In this document: in pieces, positions 1-8,943 of the stretch | How the letters are laid out: every line of letters starts with the position of its first letter | Position numbering within the stretch: the first letter of the stretch is position 1 | Assembly: GCA_026014465.1 (NCBI GenBank) | Contig: JAOZID010000010.1 | Span: forward strand, 1,026,303-1,090,302 | Direction of reading: 5' to 3' | Source: Candidatus Bathyarchaeota archaeon | GTDB lineage: Archaea > Thermoproteota > Bathyarchaeia > Bathyarchaeales > Bathycorpusculaceae | DNA: 64,000 bases | The notes under the pieces: model-generated | The model's input: the letters and a program-made list of their open reading frames with translations, nothing else | The model's database searches: none | What the model was told of the DNA's origin: nothing | Program-made: the position numbers and the translations under genes

Positions 1-391
1 TAGTCAGCGCAACTGTTGAGGGCACCTTGCTTAGGAGGTCGTCGTCGCGGACAACAAGGTTTGATTTGGTGATTACTTGAATTTTGCAGTTGCTCTCCAC
101 GAGGATTTCGAGGCATTGGCGGGTTAAGCCCAAGTTTGCTTCCATGCGCGGGTACGGGTCAGAAGAGTTGCTTATAGAAACAGTTTCGCCAACAAGTTTG
201 GCAGCTTCGCGCCTGAGCTTTGCTACGAGTTCTTTTTTGGGTCTGCAATCAGAGAAGTTTGGGATATAACTTGACGCGTAACAGTAAAGGCACTGGTGGT
301 CACAGCCGCTATACGGGTTCATAGTCAACTTGGGCGGACAAGTGCACAGGCTATTCTTCCACGGGTCAAAACCAGAAATCAAAGGCGCCAC
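1..391 (-). CDS. Radical SAM protein, spore photoproduct lyase-like (3' end outside window)
   Basis: Reading the minus strand gives a continuous frame to the left edge, so only the N-terminal ~130 residues are visible. They contain FDPWKNSLCTCPPKLTMNPY followed by GCDHQCLYCYASSYIPNF. The CxxxCxxC motif binds the 4Fe-4S cluster of radical SAM enzymes. The preceding CTCPP block and the later SDPYPRMEANLGLTRQCLE stretch are typical of the SplB-like (Rv2578c-type) archaeal family, whose substrate is usually unknown. I chose the GTG at 391, which gives VAPLISGFDPW; an in-frame ATG at 442 would add 17 poorly conserved residues. Neither start has a clear Shine-Dalgarno sequence. It follows the thymidylate synthase gene on the same strand and may be cotranscribed with it. 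Confidence 0.85.
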   Translation of the reverse strand, partial: MAPLISGFDPWKNSLCTCPPKLTMNPYSGCDHQCLYCYASSYIPNFSDCRPKKELVAKLRREAAKLVGETVSISNSSDPYPRMEANLGLTRQCLEILVESNCKIQVITKSNLVVRDDDLLSKVPSTVALT

Positions 392-468
392 AACAAACCA
401 CCACAAACAACAAGAACAAAAGCAGCGGGCAAACAAAAACATTAGCCACAAAAAAGCAACTTCGCGGC

Positions 469-1197
469 TTAATTTTCTTCAGCGGCTTTCTGCAGGGTCT
501 GGGCTAGGCGGGGTTTTTTTGTGGTTTGGGGGGAGAGCATTTCTTGCACGAGTTTGTATTGGCGTTGGTAGATGTGGCAGTTTTTGCTGTGGAAAATCAG
601 CTTGCCGGTTTCGAGGTTGAGGTTGCTACGGCTGTTGATTTCTGAGACAAACGCTTCGTTGAATAGTTGGAGCCCTGCGATGTTGGCGGGTAGTCCTGCG
701 TAGGCGTCCCAGCTGCGAAAGTAGCAGGTGAGATGCATTTTGCCCTCCAAGATTTCGGTGTCGATTAGGCTTAGGCACGGGGGTTCAGATTTTTTGTGTT
801 GTTTACCGAATTTGAGGATATCCTCCGGCAGGCGTATGACCATGGTGACTTGCCGGTCTTGTTGTTCTTCAACGTAGCGTTGCACTGCCTGCTCGATTTG
901 GTTAATTGGGTGATTGAGCCTGCTTCCGTAGGTGTAGGTTTCTTCGTCTTGCTTTTCGCCACACCACAAATACTCCAACGCGTAACCCTGCACGTACTTA
1001 AAATCACAAGGCGCCTTATCACTAACCAAAGGACGATTCTCAGGATGCGCAATCTCAATGGACAAATTCAGCTTCCTAGTCTCCGTTTCTTCCGAACCAA
1101 ACCCAACCCTGAAAACATCGCCCTCACGCCAAATACAGCTCAAAGCCTGAAACCAAGCATCAGAACAATCAAACGCCGAAATCTTCACATGCCTCAC
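469..1197 (-). CDS. thyA: Thymidylate synthase, methanogen type
   Basis: This 242-residue protein resembles the divergent ThyA family of methanogens, which methylates dUMP to dTMP using a folate or methanopterin C1 donor. Near the C-terminal half, SEPPCLSLID holds the probable nucleophilic Cys (the usual motif is PPC). RSWDAYAGLPANIAGLQLFN corresponds to the YxRSxDxxxGxPFN dUMP-binding segment. The length is close to the ~220-240 residues of this family and shorter than bacterial ThyA (264). The start is GTG; a second GTG three codons on is possible. It fits the methanopterin genes near 43-46 kb, since the family may use a tetrahydromethanopterin-type cofactor (inference). Confidence 0.8.
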   Translation of the reverse strand: MRHVKISAFDCSDAWFQALSCIWREGDVFRVGFGSEETETRKLNLSIEIAHPENRPLVSDKAPCDFKYVQGYALEYLWCGEKQDEETYTYGSRLNHPINQIEQAVQRYVEEQQDRQVTMVIRLPEDILKFGKQHKKSEPPCLSLIDTEILEGKMHLTCYFRSWDAYAGLPANIAGLQLFNEAFVSEINSRSNLNLETGKLIFHSKNCHIYQRQYKLVQEMLSPQTTKKPRLAQTLQKAAEEN

Positions 1198-1359
1198 AAC
1201 AACACCTCAAACAAAACAGGACACACAAAACCTACTCTACCCTTAGAGGATATAAAACTGTTCTCAATCCACAAAATACACCCGCACAGCCAACAAAACC
1301 AAAAACACTAGAAAAACCATTCACAAAAGAGATATACCTTCACAATCAGACAAAGTATT

Positions 1360-1926
1360 ATGTCAAAACCGCTAACACTCATCACAAATAGAGACGAAAG
1401 TAAAAGGGCTCAAGAATTGTTGCTAAAAAAACTCGAGGAGAAGCAGGATAAAGAAGGGTATAACATCAAAATTAGGCATAGAGGAAGAATGCAAAAAAGA
1501 ACAGTTCATTGGAGCACAAAACTAGGCATTTGGTGGGCACAAAACGATGATCATGACAACCGATTTTGGAACGCATTTGGAGTAGGAGAACCAAAGTGGA
1601 ACAAGAAATCCAGTCTTAGTATTGTTTGCGAAATTAATCCACCCAGAGAGGGAATTAATGGAAGCAGTGGGGGCGCTTTTGCTAAAGAGGAAGACGAAAG
1701 GTATCTTCTTCACCGAGGAAGAATCGGAGGAGGCAAGACGAGAATAACTAAAGAACGCTTTCAAGAAGAGTTTAAAGAAGCCCTAGTAAGAATTGAAGGC
1801 GAAGAAAAGCCGCTTGCGGTTGTATCGTCTTTTAATGATTCTAAATTTGCTGAAAACATCGCGGCTTTTGTGAAGAAGGTTTACGGAATCAAAGAGAAAC
1901 TATCTCAAGAAAACCGAGAAAACTAA
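1360..1926 (+). CDS. Hypothetical protein with HRGRIGGGK motif
   Basis: I do not recognise this 188-residue soluble, basic protein. The N-terminal ~40 residues are predicted helical and Lys/Glu-rich. The middle is rich in Trp (VHWSTKLGIWWAQ, FWNAFG), followed by a strand-like segment SSLSIVCEINPP. Then comes a notable glycine-rich motif, LLHRGRIGGGKTRITKERF. The motif has no complete Walker A form, and similar Gly-rich stretches occur near restriction or HNH proteins, but I cannot assign it. It stands alone between divergent and convergent neighbours, with an AT-rich promoter-like stretch (gagatatacctt) about 35 bases upstream. The ATG start is the only plausible one. Confidence 0.6.
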   Translation: MSKPLTLITNRDESKRAQELLLKKLEEKQDKEGYNIKIRHRGRMQKRTVHWSTKLGIWWAQNDDHDNRFWNAFGVGEPKWNKKSSLSIVCEINPPREGINGSSGGAFAKEEDERYLLHRGRIGGGKTRITKERFQEEFKEALVRIEGEEKPLAVVSSFNDSKFAENIAAFVKKVYGIKEKLSQENREN

Positions 1927-1973
1927 ACGCGTTTTTGAGAACAAAAAGAAAGAAAAGAAAGGTTTTTGGAGGC

Positions 1974-3647
1974 TTAGTAGGGCATACCGCCCATGCCACC
2001 CATACCGCCCATGCCTGGTGGCATTCCGCCCATTCCGCCTGGGGGCATTGGTGGGGCTCCGCCGCCTGTGCCTTTGATGCTGATGAGGTCGTCGATTTTG
2101 AGGATCATGTTGGCTGCTTCGGTTGCGGATTTGATGACTTGCTGTTTGACGCGTAAGGGTTCGAGGACGAGCATGTCGAGCATGTTGACGATGTCGCCCG
2201 TGTTGATGTCGATGCCAAAGTATTTGTTGTCGGCGTTTTCGTGTTTGGAGCGTAGGGCAACCATGATGTCGATGGGGTCTAATCCTGCGTTTTCGGATAG
2301 GGTTAGGGGTATGGCTTCGACTGCTTCGGCGAATGCTTCAACGGCTAGTTGTTCGCGTCCGCCCACGCTTACTGCAAAGGCGCGTAGGTGTTTGGCGAGT
2401 TCTGCTTCGGGTGCGCCGCCGCCTGCGACGATTTTGCCGTCTTCTACGGCGTTGCGTATGACGCATAGGGCGTCGTGTAGGCTGCGTTCGGCTTCGTCTA
2501 TGACGTGGTCGGTTCCGCCGCGTATGACTACGGTTACGGCTTTGGGGTTTTTGCAGTCGCGGATGTAGATTAGTTTGTCATCGCCGATTTTGACTTCTTC
2601 AACAGTTTTGGCTTCGCCTAATGCGTCTGCAGAGAGGTCTTTTACGTTTGCGACGATTTTTGCGCCTGTAGCTCGGCTGAGTTTTTCCATGTCGCTGCTG
2701 CTGACGCTTTTGACGGTTAACACGCCTGCTTTGCCAAGGAAGTGTAGTGCCATGTCGTCGATGCCTTTTTCGCAGAAGACAACGTTTGCGCCTGCTTTGG
2801 TGACGCTGGTTGTCATTTCTTTGAGCATGCGTTCTTCTTCGTCTAGGAAAAGTTTCATTTGATCGGGGCTTTCGATGTTGATTTTGGCGTCGAACTCGGT
2901 TTTCTCGATTTCTAATTTGGCGTTTAGTAGTGCGATTTTGGCGCCTTCGACGAGTTTGGGCATTTGGCTGCTGGCGACTTCTTTGTCGATTACCATGCCT
3001 TTAACGAGTTCGGTTTCGTCTAGGCTTTGACCGTGTTTTTTGACGATTTTGATAAGGTCAATGTCTGCTTTGAGGGAGCCGTCTTGGTCTTCAGAGACTT
3101 GTTTGACGGCGTCTACGCTGATTTTGGCGAAAAGCTCTTTGGCTGAGGAGATGCCTTTGCTTGCCAGAGTGGTCAGAGCTAAATCCTGCAGGGTCTTCTC
3201 GTCGGTTGTTGATACGGGAATTGCGAGTTGGTTTAGGATTTCTTGGGCTTTTTCGCTGGCTTTCTTAAAGCCTTCAATGATTACTGTTGGGTGAACGTTT
3301 TTGTCTAGCAGACCTTCAGCTTTTGCTAAGAGTTCTCCTGACAAAACCACGGCGGTTGTTGTTCCGTCGCCAACTTCGTTGTCCTGCGCCTTTGCAACTT
3401 CAACAAGCATCTTTGCTGCAGGGTGCTGTACATCAAGTTCTTTCATGATGGTTGCGCCGTCGTTGGTAATTGCCACGTCGCCAAAGCTGGTGACCATCAT
3501 CTTGTCCATACCGCATGGACCCAAAGTGCTCTTCACGGTTTCAGCCACAATCTTTGCAGCCATGATGTTATTCTTCTGAGCTTCGCGCCCGGTTGAGCGC
3601 CCGGTACCTTCCTTCAATACTATAACTGGAACTCCACCTTGAGACAT
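1974..3647 (-). CDS. ths: Thermosome subunit (group II chaperonin)
   Basis: This is a full-length 557-residue group II chaperonin, which forms double-ring cages that fold proteins with ATP and a built-in lid. The N-terminal equatorial domain has [10 protein letters not shown] and [16 protein letters not shown], then [16 protein letters not shown], which holds the catalytic Asp of GDGTT. The C-terminal equatorial part has [16 protein letters not shown]. The protein ends in a Gly/Met-rich tail with repeated GGM units and a final GGMPY. I chose the ATG at 3647 because GGTGAA lies just upstream; the frame is also open to a TTG at 3659. Only one subunit gene is visible in the window. It is transcribed alone from a good TATA box. 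Confidence 0.98.
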   Translation of the reverse strand: MSQGGVPVIVLKEGTGRSTGREAQKNNIMAAKIVAETVKSTLGPCGMDKMMVTSFGDVAITNDGATIMKELDVQHPAAKMLVEVAKAQDNEVGDGTTTAVVLSGELLAKAEGLLDKNVHPTVIIEGFKKASEKAQEILNQLAIPVSTTDEKTLQDLALTTLASKGISSAKELFAKISVDAVKQVSEDQDGSLKADIDLIKIVKKHGQSLDETELVKGMVIDKEVASSQMPKLVEGAKIALLNAKLEIEKTEFDAKINIESPDQMKLFLDEEERMLKEMTTSVTKAGANVVFCEKGIDDMALHFLGKAGVLTVKSVSSSDMEKLSRATGAKIVANVKDLSADALGEAKTVEEVKIGDDKLIYIRDCKNPKAVTVVIRGGTDHVIDEAERSLHDALCVIRNAVEDGKIVAGGGAPEAELAKHLRAFAVSVGGREQLAVEAFAEAVEAIPLTLSENAGLDPIDIMVALRSKHENADNKYFGIDINTGDIVNMLDMLVLEPLRVKQQVIKSATEAANMILKIDDLISIKGTGGGAPPMPPGGMGGMPPGMGGMGGMGGMPY

Positions 3648-3708
3648 ACATTTCACCAATTCTCTTGTTTACAACTGTTAAATTTAAGAACGGAAATGAG
3701 TGCTTGGG

Positions 3709-3720
3709 GATATAAATTTT
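3709..3720 (-). promoter_or_regulatory. TATA box of thermosome gene
   Basis: On the minus strand the sequence reads AAATTTATATCC, a strong archaeal TATA element, about 65 bases before the thermosome ATG. A start of transcription near 3685 would give a leader of roughly 40 bases ending in the GGTGAA ribosome site. A second A/T-rich stretch (CTTAAATTTAAC, near 3680-3690) is closer and could be an initiator region. Confidence 0.6.
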
Positions 3721-3803
3721 TTCCCATCTACAAAAACCAAACGTTCCGCAAAGACACACTAAGAACCAAAAAAGGCAGAAGGGGTTTTGCTGTGTGCTGC
3801 GTG

Positions 3804-4886
3804 CTATGGGACGTCGGCTTGTTTTTTGACTTTTATAATGTTGTATCCTGCGGCTTTGCGTAGCCTATTCATAACGGCCAGACCTAGTCCTTCTGGGGGT
3901 ATGCTTTCAGATATTATCACGTCTATATCTTCTTCATCGAATTCGCGCAGTTTCTTGAAAAGGTTAGCGGCTACGTCGTGCATTTTGCGGCGGCTGCCCA
4001 ACGATTTAACTACGTCAGCTTCGTATGCCCACGCAGTTTCGCTAGTGGCTAGTACGCCGACTTTTTTGTTGTTGAGCCAGTAGATGCTTATGAGCTCTTT
4101 TACGGTGGACATAACGGGGGTGATTCCGCCTTCAACAAGGATGAGTTGGGCTTTGGGCGCGTAATGTTTATGCTTCATTCCTGGGGAGCGCGCTTGGTCT
4201 TCGGTTATTTGGGTTTGAGAAACCACAAACGGATGCACTGCCACTTCGCCTATTGCTTGCTGTAGTTCTTCAAGAGTTACTGCACCAGGACGCAAAAGCA
4301 TCGGCGGCTCCACACTCACATCCAACACGGTAGATTCCACGCCAACCTCAGCGGCGCCGCCATCTAGCACGGCGTCTATGCGTCCAGCCAAGTCCTCCAT
4401 GACATGCGCGGCGGTTGTGGGGCTGGGTTTTCCTGCCATGTTCGCGCTGGGAGCAGCTATGGGACAACCACACGCCTTGATAAGCGCCAACGCCACGGGG
4501 TTTTTGGGCATACGCACCGCCACGGTATCCAAACCCGCAGTGGTCACCTCAGGCACCACCGAAGAACGCTTAAAAACTAAGGTGAGGGGACCTGGCCAGA
4601 ACTGCTGCATGAGTTTTTCTGCTTTTTCTGAAACCTGCACGGCGAGGCTGTGGACTGTTTGGGGGTCTGCTACGTGCACGATGGGGGGGTTGTCTTGGGG
4701 GCGTTTTTTTGCTTCAAACAACGCAGTGACTGCCTTGGGGTTTAGGGCGTCTGCGCCTAAGCCGTAGACGGTTTCGGTGGGGAAAGCAACTAAGCCGCCT
4801 GTTTTGATGATTTCTGCGGCGGTTTGGATTGTTTCTTTTTCGGGGTTGGCGGGGTTGATTTGCAGAGTCTGGGTTTGTTTTGTCAC
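3804..4886 (-). CDS. sua5: L-threonylcarbamoyladenylate synthase (Sua5)
   Basis: Sua5 makes threonylcarbamoyl-AMP from Thr, bicarbonate and ATP, the first step of t6A37 tRNA modification. The N-terminal YrdC domain (about residues 15-215) shows GGLVAFPTETVYGLGADAL, KKRPQDNPPIVHV, and WPGPLTLVFKR. The segment LRPGAVTLEEL leads to the Sua5-specific linker, RSPGMKHKHYAPKAQL. The C-terminal Rossmann-like Sua5 domain follows (about 235-360). The length of 360 residues matches long Sua5 rather than short YrdC. I chose the GTG at 4886 because GGAGG sits 9 bases upstream. It is in the same direction as the downstream thermosome but has its own spacing of ~155 bases. Confidence 0.95.
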   Translation of the reverse strand: MTKQTQTLQINPANPEKETIQTAAEIIKTGGLVAFPTETVYGLGADALNPKAVTALFEAKKRPQDNPPIVHVADPQTVHSLAVQVSEKAEKLMQQFWPGPLTLVFKRSSVVPEVTTAGLDTVAVRMPKNPVALALIKACGCPIAAPSANMAGKPSPTTAAHVMEDLAGRIDAVLDGGAAEVGVESTVLDVSVEPPMLLRPGAVTLEELQQAIGEVAVHPFVVSQTQITEDQARSPGMKHKHYAPKAQLILVEGGITPVMSTVKELISIYWLNNKKVGVLATSETAWAYEADVVKSLGSRRKMHDVAANLFKKLREFDEEDIDVIISESIPPEGLGLAVMNRLRKAAGYNIIKVKKQADVP

Positions 4887-4932
4887 GGCTAATGTCCTCC
4901 ACGAGTTGTTTGATAGTATAGGTCGCTGTGTT

Positions 4933-5430
4933 TTATGTGTTGAGTTTAAGAACAACCGAAGTTTCCACTTGACGCATTGTGATGCACCAGTACGTCTGCA
5001 AGATACGGTCTGTTTCTTGGCGCGAAGAAACCAGCACAAACCCGTTTTTCTCGTAAAACCTTGTTGCCCACCAAGCAGCCTCCCAAGTCCCCACAAAAAC
5101 TATGGGCGTTTTCGCTAAACCTAAAAGGTACAGGAGCAGTTTTTTGCCTATGCCTTGTTTTTGGCGGCGGGTTAGCGTGTAGGCATGGCGAATTAACGTT
5201 ACGTCTTTGAAGCGTTCGATGCCCATGACGGCGGTTATTTCGTTGTTTTCTTTGAAGCAGAAAAGCTCTACGCCGCGGGTGATTTCTGCTTTGAGTTCTT
5301 GGGGGGTCATGTAGGGTTCTCGCCAGCAGTCAGGTGGAATTACGCCTTTGTATGCTTGCGCTGCGTCATTAACCACGCCCAACACGGCTTCAAACTCGCT
5401 GGGCGAAACCTTGCAGATCATACCCGTCAC
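4933..5430 (-). CDS. GNAT family N-acetyltransferase
   Basis: This 165-residue single-domain protein has the Gcn5-related fold. The acetyl-CoA pyrophosphate-binding motif is seen as TRRQKQGIGKKLLLYLLG (consensus Q/RxxGxG/A), followed by a strand (TPIVFVGTW) and the YEKNGFVLV motif common at the end of GNAT domains. Strand 4 is ITAVMGIERFKDVTLIRHAY. The substrate cannot be told from sequence. It lies between the small conserved gene at 5439 (8-base gap) and Sua5 (46 bases), so these three may form one unit. Confidence 0.85.
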   Translation of the reverse strand: MTGMICKVSPSEFEAVLGVVNDAAQAYKGVIPPDCWREPYMTPQELKAEITRGVELFCFKENNEITAVMGIERFKDVTLIRHAYTLTRRQKQGIGKKLLLYLLGLAKTPIVFVGTWEAAWWATRFYEKNGFVLVSSRQETDRILQTYWCITMRQVETSVVLKLNT

Positions 5431-5438
5431 GAACGAAA

Positions 5439-5831
5439 CTATATTTTTTCGGCTTCTTTTGTTTCTGCCCCTTCAGGATGAAGCACTTTGTCAAGCAGAT
5501 GCATAAAAAACGCTTGCGCCTGCTGCTCGCTTACCTTCTCTAAGTAAACTGAAACCACACCAATTTTCTTCTTCTTGGCTGCCACATGCTCGGCGAACAT
5601 GCGTGCGGAAATTGCGTTGCGGTCACCAAAAAGAACTGATGAAGAAACCGAGCCTAAATCGTGGGGTTTAGGCACTGCAATAGCCATAGTTCCCATTTTG
5701 TCTTCATTTTCGCTAAGCAAAACTAGGCAACTGTTTTTTGCTTCAACATATACGGCTAAGAATTTGTGCCCTTGTTCGGTGAGTTCTTCTTTTATGACGT
5801 TTGCGCGTTTATCCAAAGTTTGTGTCTCCAA
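5439..5831 (-). CDS. Conserved small protein, possibly PAC4-like fold
   Basis: This 130-residue soluble protein is of uncertain function. It alternates strands and helices: HKFLAVYVEAKNSCLVLLSE, KMGTMAIAVP, then SVSSSVLFGDRNAISARMFA, and KKKKIGVVSVYLEKVS. The block with a Ser-rich strand, Gly-Asp-Arg turn and a following helix resembles the small proteasome-assembly chaperone (PAC3/PAC4) fold. That is only a fold-level guess from pattern and needs profile comparison. It starts with ATG and is 8 bases upstream of the GNAT gene. Confidence 0.6.
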   Translation of the reverse strand: METQTLDKRANVIKEELTEQGHKFLAVYVEAKNSCLVLLSENEDKMGTMAIAVPKPHDLGSVSSSVLFGDRNAISARMFAEHVAAKKKKIGVVSVYLEKVSEQQAQAFFMHLLDKVLHPEGAETKEAEKI

Positions 5832-5851
5832 GTTTAGGTGCGTATGTATGT

Positions 5852-6190
5852 GTGGTAAGCGCTTTGAAAGTTAAAGGTTTTCTCAACAGCCAAAACAGCA
5901 GCGGGCGGATAACTTGCATATTTAGCGCAAACAACAAACGCATAGCTGCGATAGTTACTACGGTGTTTAAGGCAACGCCGCATATTGGGGTGCTGGGGCT
6001 TAACGTTTTCTGGATGTACCTTACACTGGGCAGCCGCGTACGTAAAACCAGAAAAGCCTTCAAACAGCAACTCACTGCAAAGGGCATGTCAGCACAAGAC
6101 ACCAAACGCCTAAGCGCCTGCTACGAAGACCTCAAAAACAACCTCACCGCAACCCTCAAACAAGGCATAACAAGTGCAATACCCCGCTAA
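5852..6190 (+). CDS. Small conserved hypothetical protein
   Basis: This is a ~112-residue basic protein of unknown role. The visible core is KVKGFLNSQNSSGRITCIFS, then NNKRIAAIVTTVFKATPHIG, a hydrophobic segment VLGLNVFWMYLTLGS, and a Lys/Arg-rich helical tail with a predicted coiled stretch (DTKRLSACYEDLKNNLTATL). The hydrophobic middle could be a short membrane-interacting helix. I set the start at GTG 5852; the frame is open upstream to 5801, but that overlaps the divergent gene. No clear ribosome site is seen, so the start is uncertain. Confidence 0.5.
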   Translation: MVSALKVKGFLNSQNSSGRITCIFSANNKRIAAIVTTVFKATPHIGVLGLNVFWMYLTLGSRVRKTRKAFKQQLTAKGMSAQDTKRLSACYEDLKNNLTATLKQGITSAIPR

Positions 6191-6339
6191 ACCCAAAGCA
6201 AACGCCTTTTTCCTTGTTTAACCAAGCAACAAAATGTCTTTTCTGCAAGCTAGTTGGTTTTGTTGTTTTGTGCTGTTGCATTTATAGCTTGGCAGTTTCA
6301 CTATGTGCTGTAACCACACAGGTTTAGAGGGCGCATCAG

Positions 6340-7005
6340 GTGATTGATAGGCAGCAAGCACAGAAGATTTTGGGGATACTTAGGGAAACTTTGGTTTTAC
6401 CTGCTTGGATGAAACGCAAACGCAGCGCTTTTGAAACTTTAGTTGTCACCATTATCTCGCAAAACACTGCGGACACCAATACCGCCAGAGCCTACGAAAA
6501 CCTGCAAAGCCACTTTGAAATCACGCCTCAAGCCCTAGCCACAGCCGACCTAAACCAGATTGAAGCAGCAATCAAATCGGCAGGTCTTTACAAAGCCAAA
6601 GCCCAAGCCATAAAACAGGCGTCACAGGAACTGCTGCAAAACCACGGCGGCACCCTACAAAACATCTTAGCGATGCCCACGCAACAAGCACGCGAGACGC
6701 TCATGCAGTTTCCAGGTGTTGGACCAAAAACCGCCGATGTCGTCTTGCTTTTCTCAGCCAACCAACCCACAGTACCCGTGGATACGCACGTTAACCGCGT
6801 CTCAAGACGTTTAGGATTGGCACCTGCAAAAGGCGACTACGAGGCAGTGCGCTGTAGCTTGCAAGAACTGTATGACCCCAAGGATTACTTGGCGGTGCAT
6901 ATGCTACTTATTGAGCATGGACGCAAAACCTGCAAAGCAAGACACCCGCGATGCAGCGAATGCGTGGTGGGCACTTATTGTCTAACAAGGGGGCAATGGA
7001 AATAG
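6340..7005 (+). CDS. nth: Endonuclease III (DNA glycosylase/AP lyase)
   Basis: Nth removes oxidised pyrimidines and cleaves the abasic site. The 221 residues carry the helix-hairpin-helix LMQFPGVGPKTADVVLLFSA with the catalytic Lys (GPKTA), and the catalytic Asp in PVDTHVNRVSRRLGL. The C-terminal 4Fe-4S loop is C-x6-C-x2-C-x5-C (CKARHPRCSECVVGTYC). The length equals bacterial Nth. The start is GTG. The stop codon TAG is followed immediately by the ATG of the XPD-like helicase, so the two are surely cotranscribed, which links base excision with helicase-dependent repair. Confidence 0.96.
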   Translation: MIDRQQAQKILGILRETLVLPAWMKRKRSAFETLVVTIISQNTADTNTARAYENLQSHFEITPQALATADLNQIEAAIKSAGLYKAKAQAIKQASQELLQNHGGTLQNILAMPTQQARETLMQFPGVGPKTADVVLLFSANQPTVPVDTHVNRVSRRLGLAPAKGDYEAVRCSLQELYDPKDYLAVHMLLIEHGRKTCKARHPRCSECVVGTYCLTRGQWK

Positions 7006-8943
7006 ATGTCAAAGACCACTGCGCTGCCTACAGAGGTTGAACCCTACTTCCCCTACAGCAAAGTAAGGGCTAATCAGGACAAGTTCATAAGCACCATTTA
7101 TGGCGGGGTGAAAGAGCGCCGCAGTGTTCTTATTGAGGGCACAAATGGGTTGGGGAAGACGATTTCTTCGCTTTCTGCGGTTTTGCCAACGGCTATGGAG
7201 AAGAACTTGAAGGTTTTGTATGTGGCGCGCACGCACAGGCAGCATGAACGCGTAATTGACGAGCTCAAAGCCATTGGCAGGCAGCGAAAAGTTACGGGGA
7301 TTTCTTTGCGTGGGCGCAACGAGATGTGCCTGCACAAGTTTGACGCCAAACAAAGCTACGACGCCAAATCCCTCATGGAAGCTTGCGAGTTGCTCAAAGC
7401 CAAAGGCGAATGCCCCTACTACAAAAACTCTGACGCCCAAACCTACGACTACCTCCAACTCCAACAGCAAATCGCCACACGCAGCTACACCGCTTCTGAA
7501 ATCATGCGGGTCTGCAAACGAAAACGCATCTGCCCATATGAGCTCATAAAAACCGCGCTCTCTGACGTCAATGTCATCGCCCTGAGTTACCTGTACGTTT
7601 TTGACCCCAACATACGCAACGCCTTCCTCAAAAACTTGGATACGCAGTTGCAGAAAACCATACTAATCGTGGATGAGGCACATAATTTGCCTGAAACTGC
7701 CATAGACATCTCCAGCAGCAGCCTCTCCTTGTTTGTTATGCGCCAAGCCGAACGTGAAGCAGAAAGGTTCGGATACGAACAAGCAGAAGCCTTCGCGCGG
7801 GTACTACACGACGAAACCGAAAAACGCGCCCAAAGCATCCGCAAAGAAGAACTAATCCCCCACGAATTTCTCACGGAGGTCATACTAGACAAATGCGGCA
7901 TACCCAACCCAAAAAGCTTTGTGCAGTCGCTGGGTGAAGCAGGAGCCGCCGTAAAGAAAATCCTGTTAGCCGAGGGGAAGCATCCGCGCAGTTACATTCA
8001 TGGCATGGGCGATTTTCTGCTCAGATGGATAGAAACCACTGGCGATGACTCATACATCAACATCTTAAGCAAATATTTCACCCGCGAAAACGTCCCCGCC
8101 GCCAAACTTGAAATCGTCGCGTTAGACCCCGCCAAAGTGACCATGCCCGTTTTCGCATCCACCTACGCAAACGTTGTCATGTCAGGCACGTTGCAGCCGC
8201 TGGAAGCATACAGCAAAATCACGGGGCTCCCCGAAAACACCATCCAGCACCTTGCAGCCTCGCCGTTTCCACGAGAACACATATTCTCCGCCGTATGCAG
8301 TGGCGTATCCACGTCGATGGAAAACCGCACCAGCGCAACCTACCAGACCATGATAAGGCGCATCCGCGAAGTCGTCGACAGCACGCCTGTTAACACGGGC
8401 ATTTTCACGGCGTCTTTTGAAGTCTCCCGCGCCTTGCTCGCTGAGGGCTTGGAGGAGGCGTTGGAGAAGCCGCTGTTTTGTGAGCGTCGAGGCATGAGTT
8501 CTAAGGCAAACGAGGCTTTGGTGGAAGAATATAAGGAATGCGCGTTGGCAGGCGGCGCCGCCTTTATGGGCGTACAAGGCGGACGAACCTCAGAGGGCGT
8601 AGATTTTCCGGGGAACCAGATGAATTCAGTGGTGGTTGTTGGGGTGCCTTATGCGGAGCCTACGCCGCGGGTGAAAGCCCAAATCGAATACTACGAAAAG
8701 CAGTTTCCCCAGCAAGGACGCGAATACGGATACATCTTGCCTGCCATGAAAAAAGCTTCACAGGCTGCGGGTCGACCGGTAAGAACCTTGGAAGACCGCG
8801 GCGCGATTGTGTTTTTGGATTACCGTTTCGCTTCAGGCTACTGCAAAAGGTTTTTGCCTTCGTGGGTGCTACGTGACCTCAAAGTATTGCCTCAAGCCGA
8901 CGGCGTTCTGTCAAAAGAGCTAAAACAGTTCTTCAAACCCTAA
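7006..8943 (+). CDS. xpd: XPD/Rad3-like Fe-S DNA helicase
   Basis: This 645-residue superfamily 2 helicase belongs to the Rad3/XPD group, a 5'-3' Fe-S helicase in DNA repair. Motif I is EGTNGLGKT (about residues 42-50), Ia is YVARTHRQ, and motif II is the DEAH box in ILIVDEAHNLPE. Four cysteines in the Fe-S region are seen in order: MCLHKF, LMEACELL, GECPYY and RICPYE. The C-terminal helicase half has GVQGGRTSEGVDFPG (motif V) and QAAGRPVRTLEDRGA (motif VI). It starts directly after nth. Its stop overlaps by four bases the stop of the convergent Clp1 gene. Confidence 0.93.
   Translation: MSKTTALPTEVEPYFPYSKVRANQDKFISTIYGGVKERRSVLIEGTNGLGKTISSLSAVLPTAMEKNLKVLYVARTHRQHERVIDELKAIGRQRKVTGISLRGRNEMCLHKFDAKQSYDAKSLMEACELLKAKGECPYYKNSDAQTYDYLQLQQQIATRSYTASEIMRVCKRKRICPYELIKTALSDVNVIALSYLYVFDPNIRNAFLKNLDTQLQKTILIVDEAHNLPETAIDISSSSLSLFVMRQAEREAERFGYEQAEAFARVLHDETEKRAQSIRKEELIPHEFLTEVILDKCGIPNPKSFVQSLGEAGAAVKKILLAEGKHPRSYIHGMGDFLLRWIETTGDDSYINILSKYFTRENVPAAKLEIVALDPAKVTMPVFASTYANVVMSGTLQPLEAYSKITGLPENTIQHLAASPFPREHIFSAVCSGVSTSMENRTSATYQTMIRRIREVVDSTPVNTGIFTASFEVSRALLAEGLEEALEKPLFCERRGMSSKANEALVEEYKECALAGGAAFMGVQGGRTSEGVDFPGNQMNSVVVVGVPYAEPTPRVKAQIEYYEKQFPQQGREYGYILPAMKKASQAAGRPVRTLEDRGAIVFLDYRFASGYCKRFLPSWVLRDLKVLPQADGVLSKELKQFFKP

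Noticed and set aside
7006-8943. XPD-like helicase as a DinG or other Fe-S helicase
   Set aside because: The motif order, DEAH box and four Fe-S cysteines fit Rad3/XPD best, although the short length leaves a little doubt.
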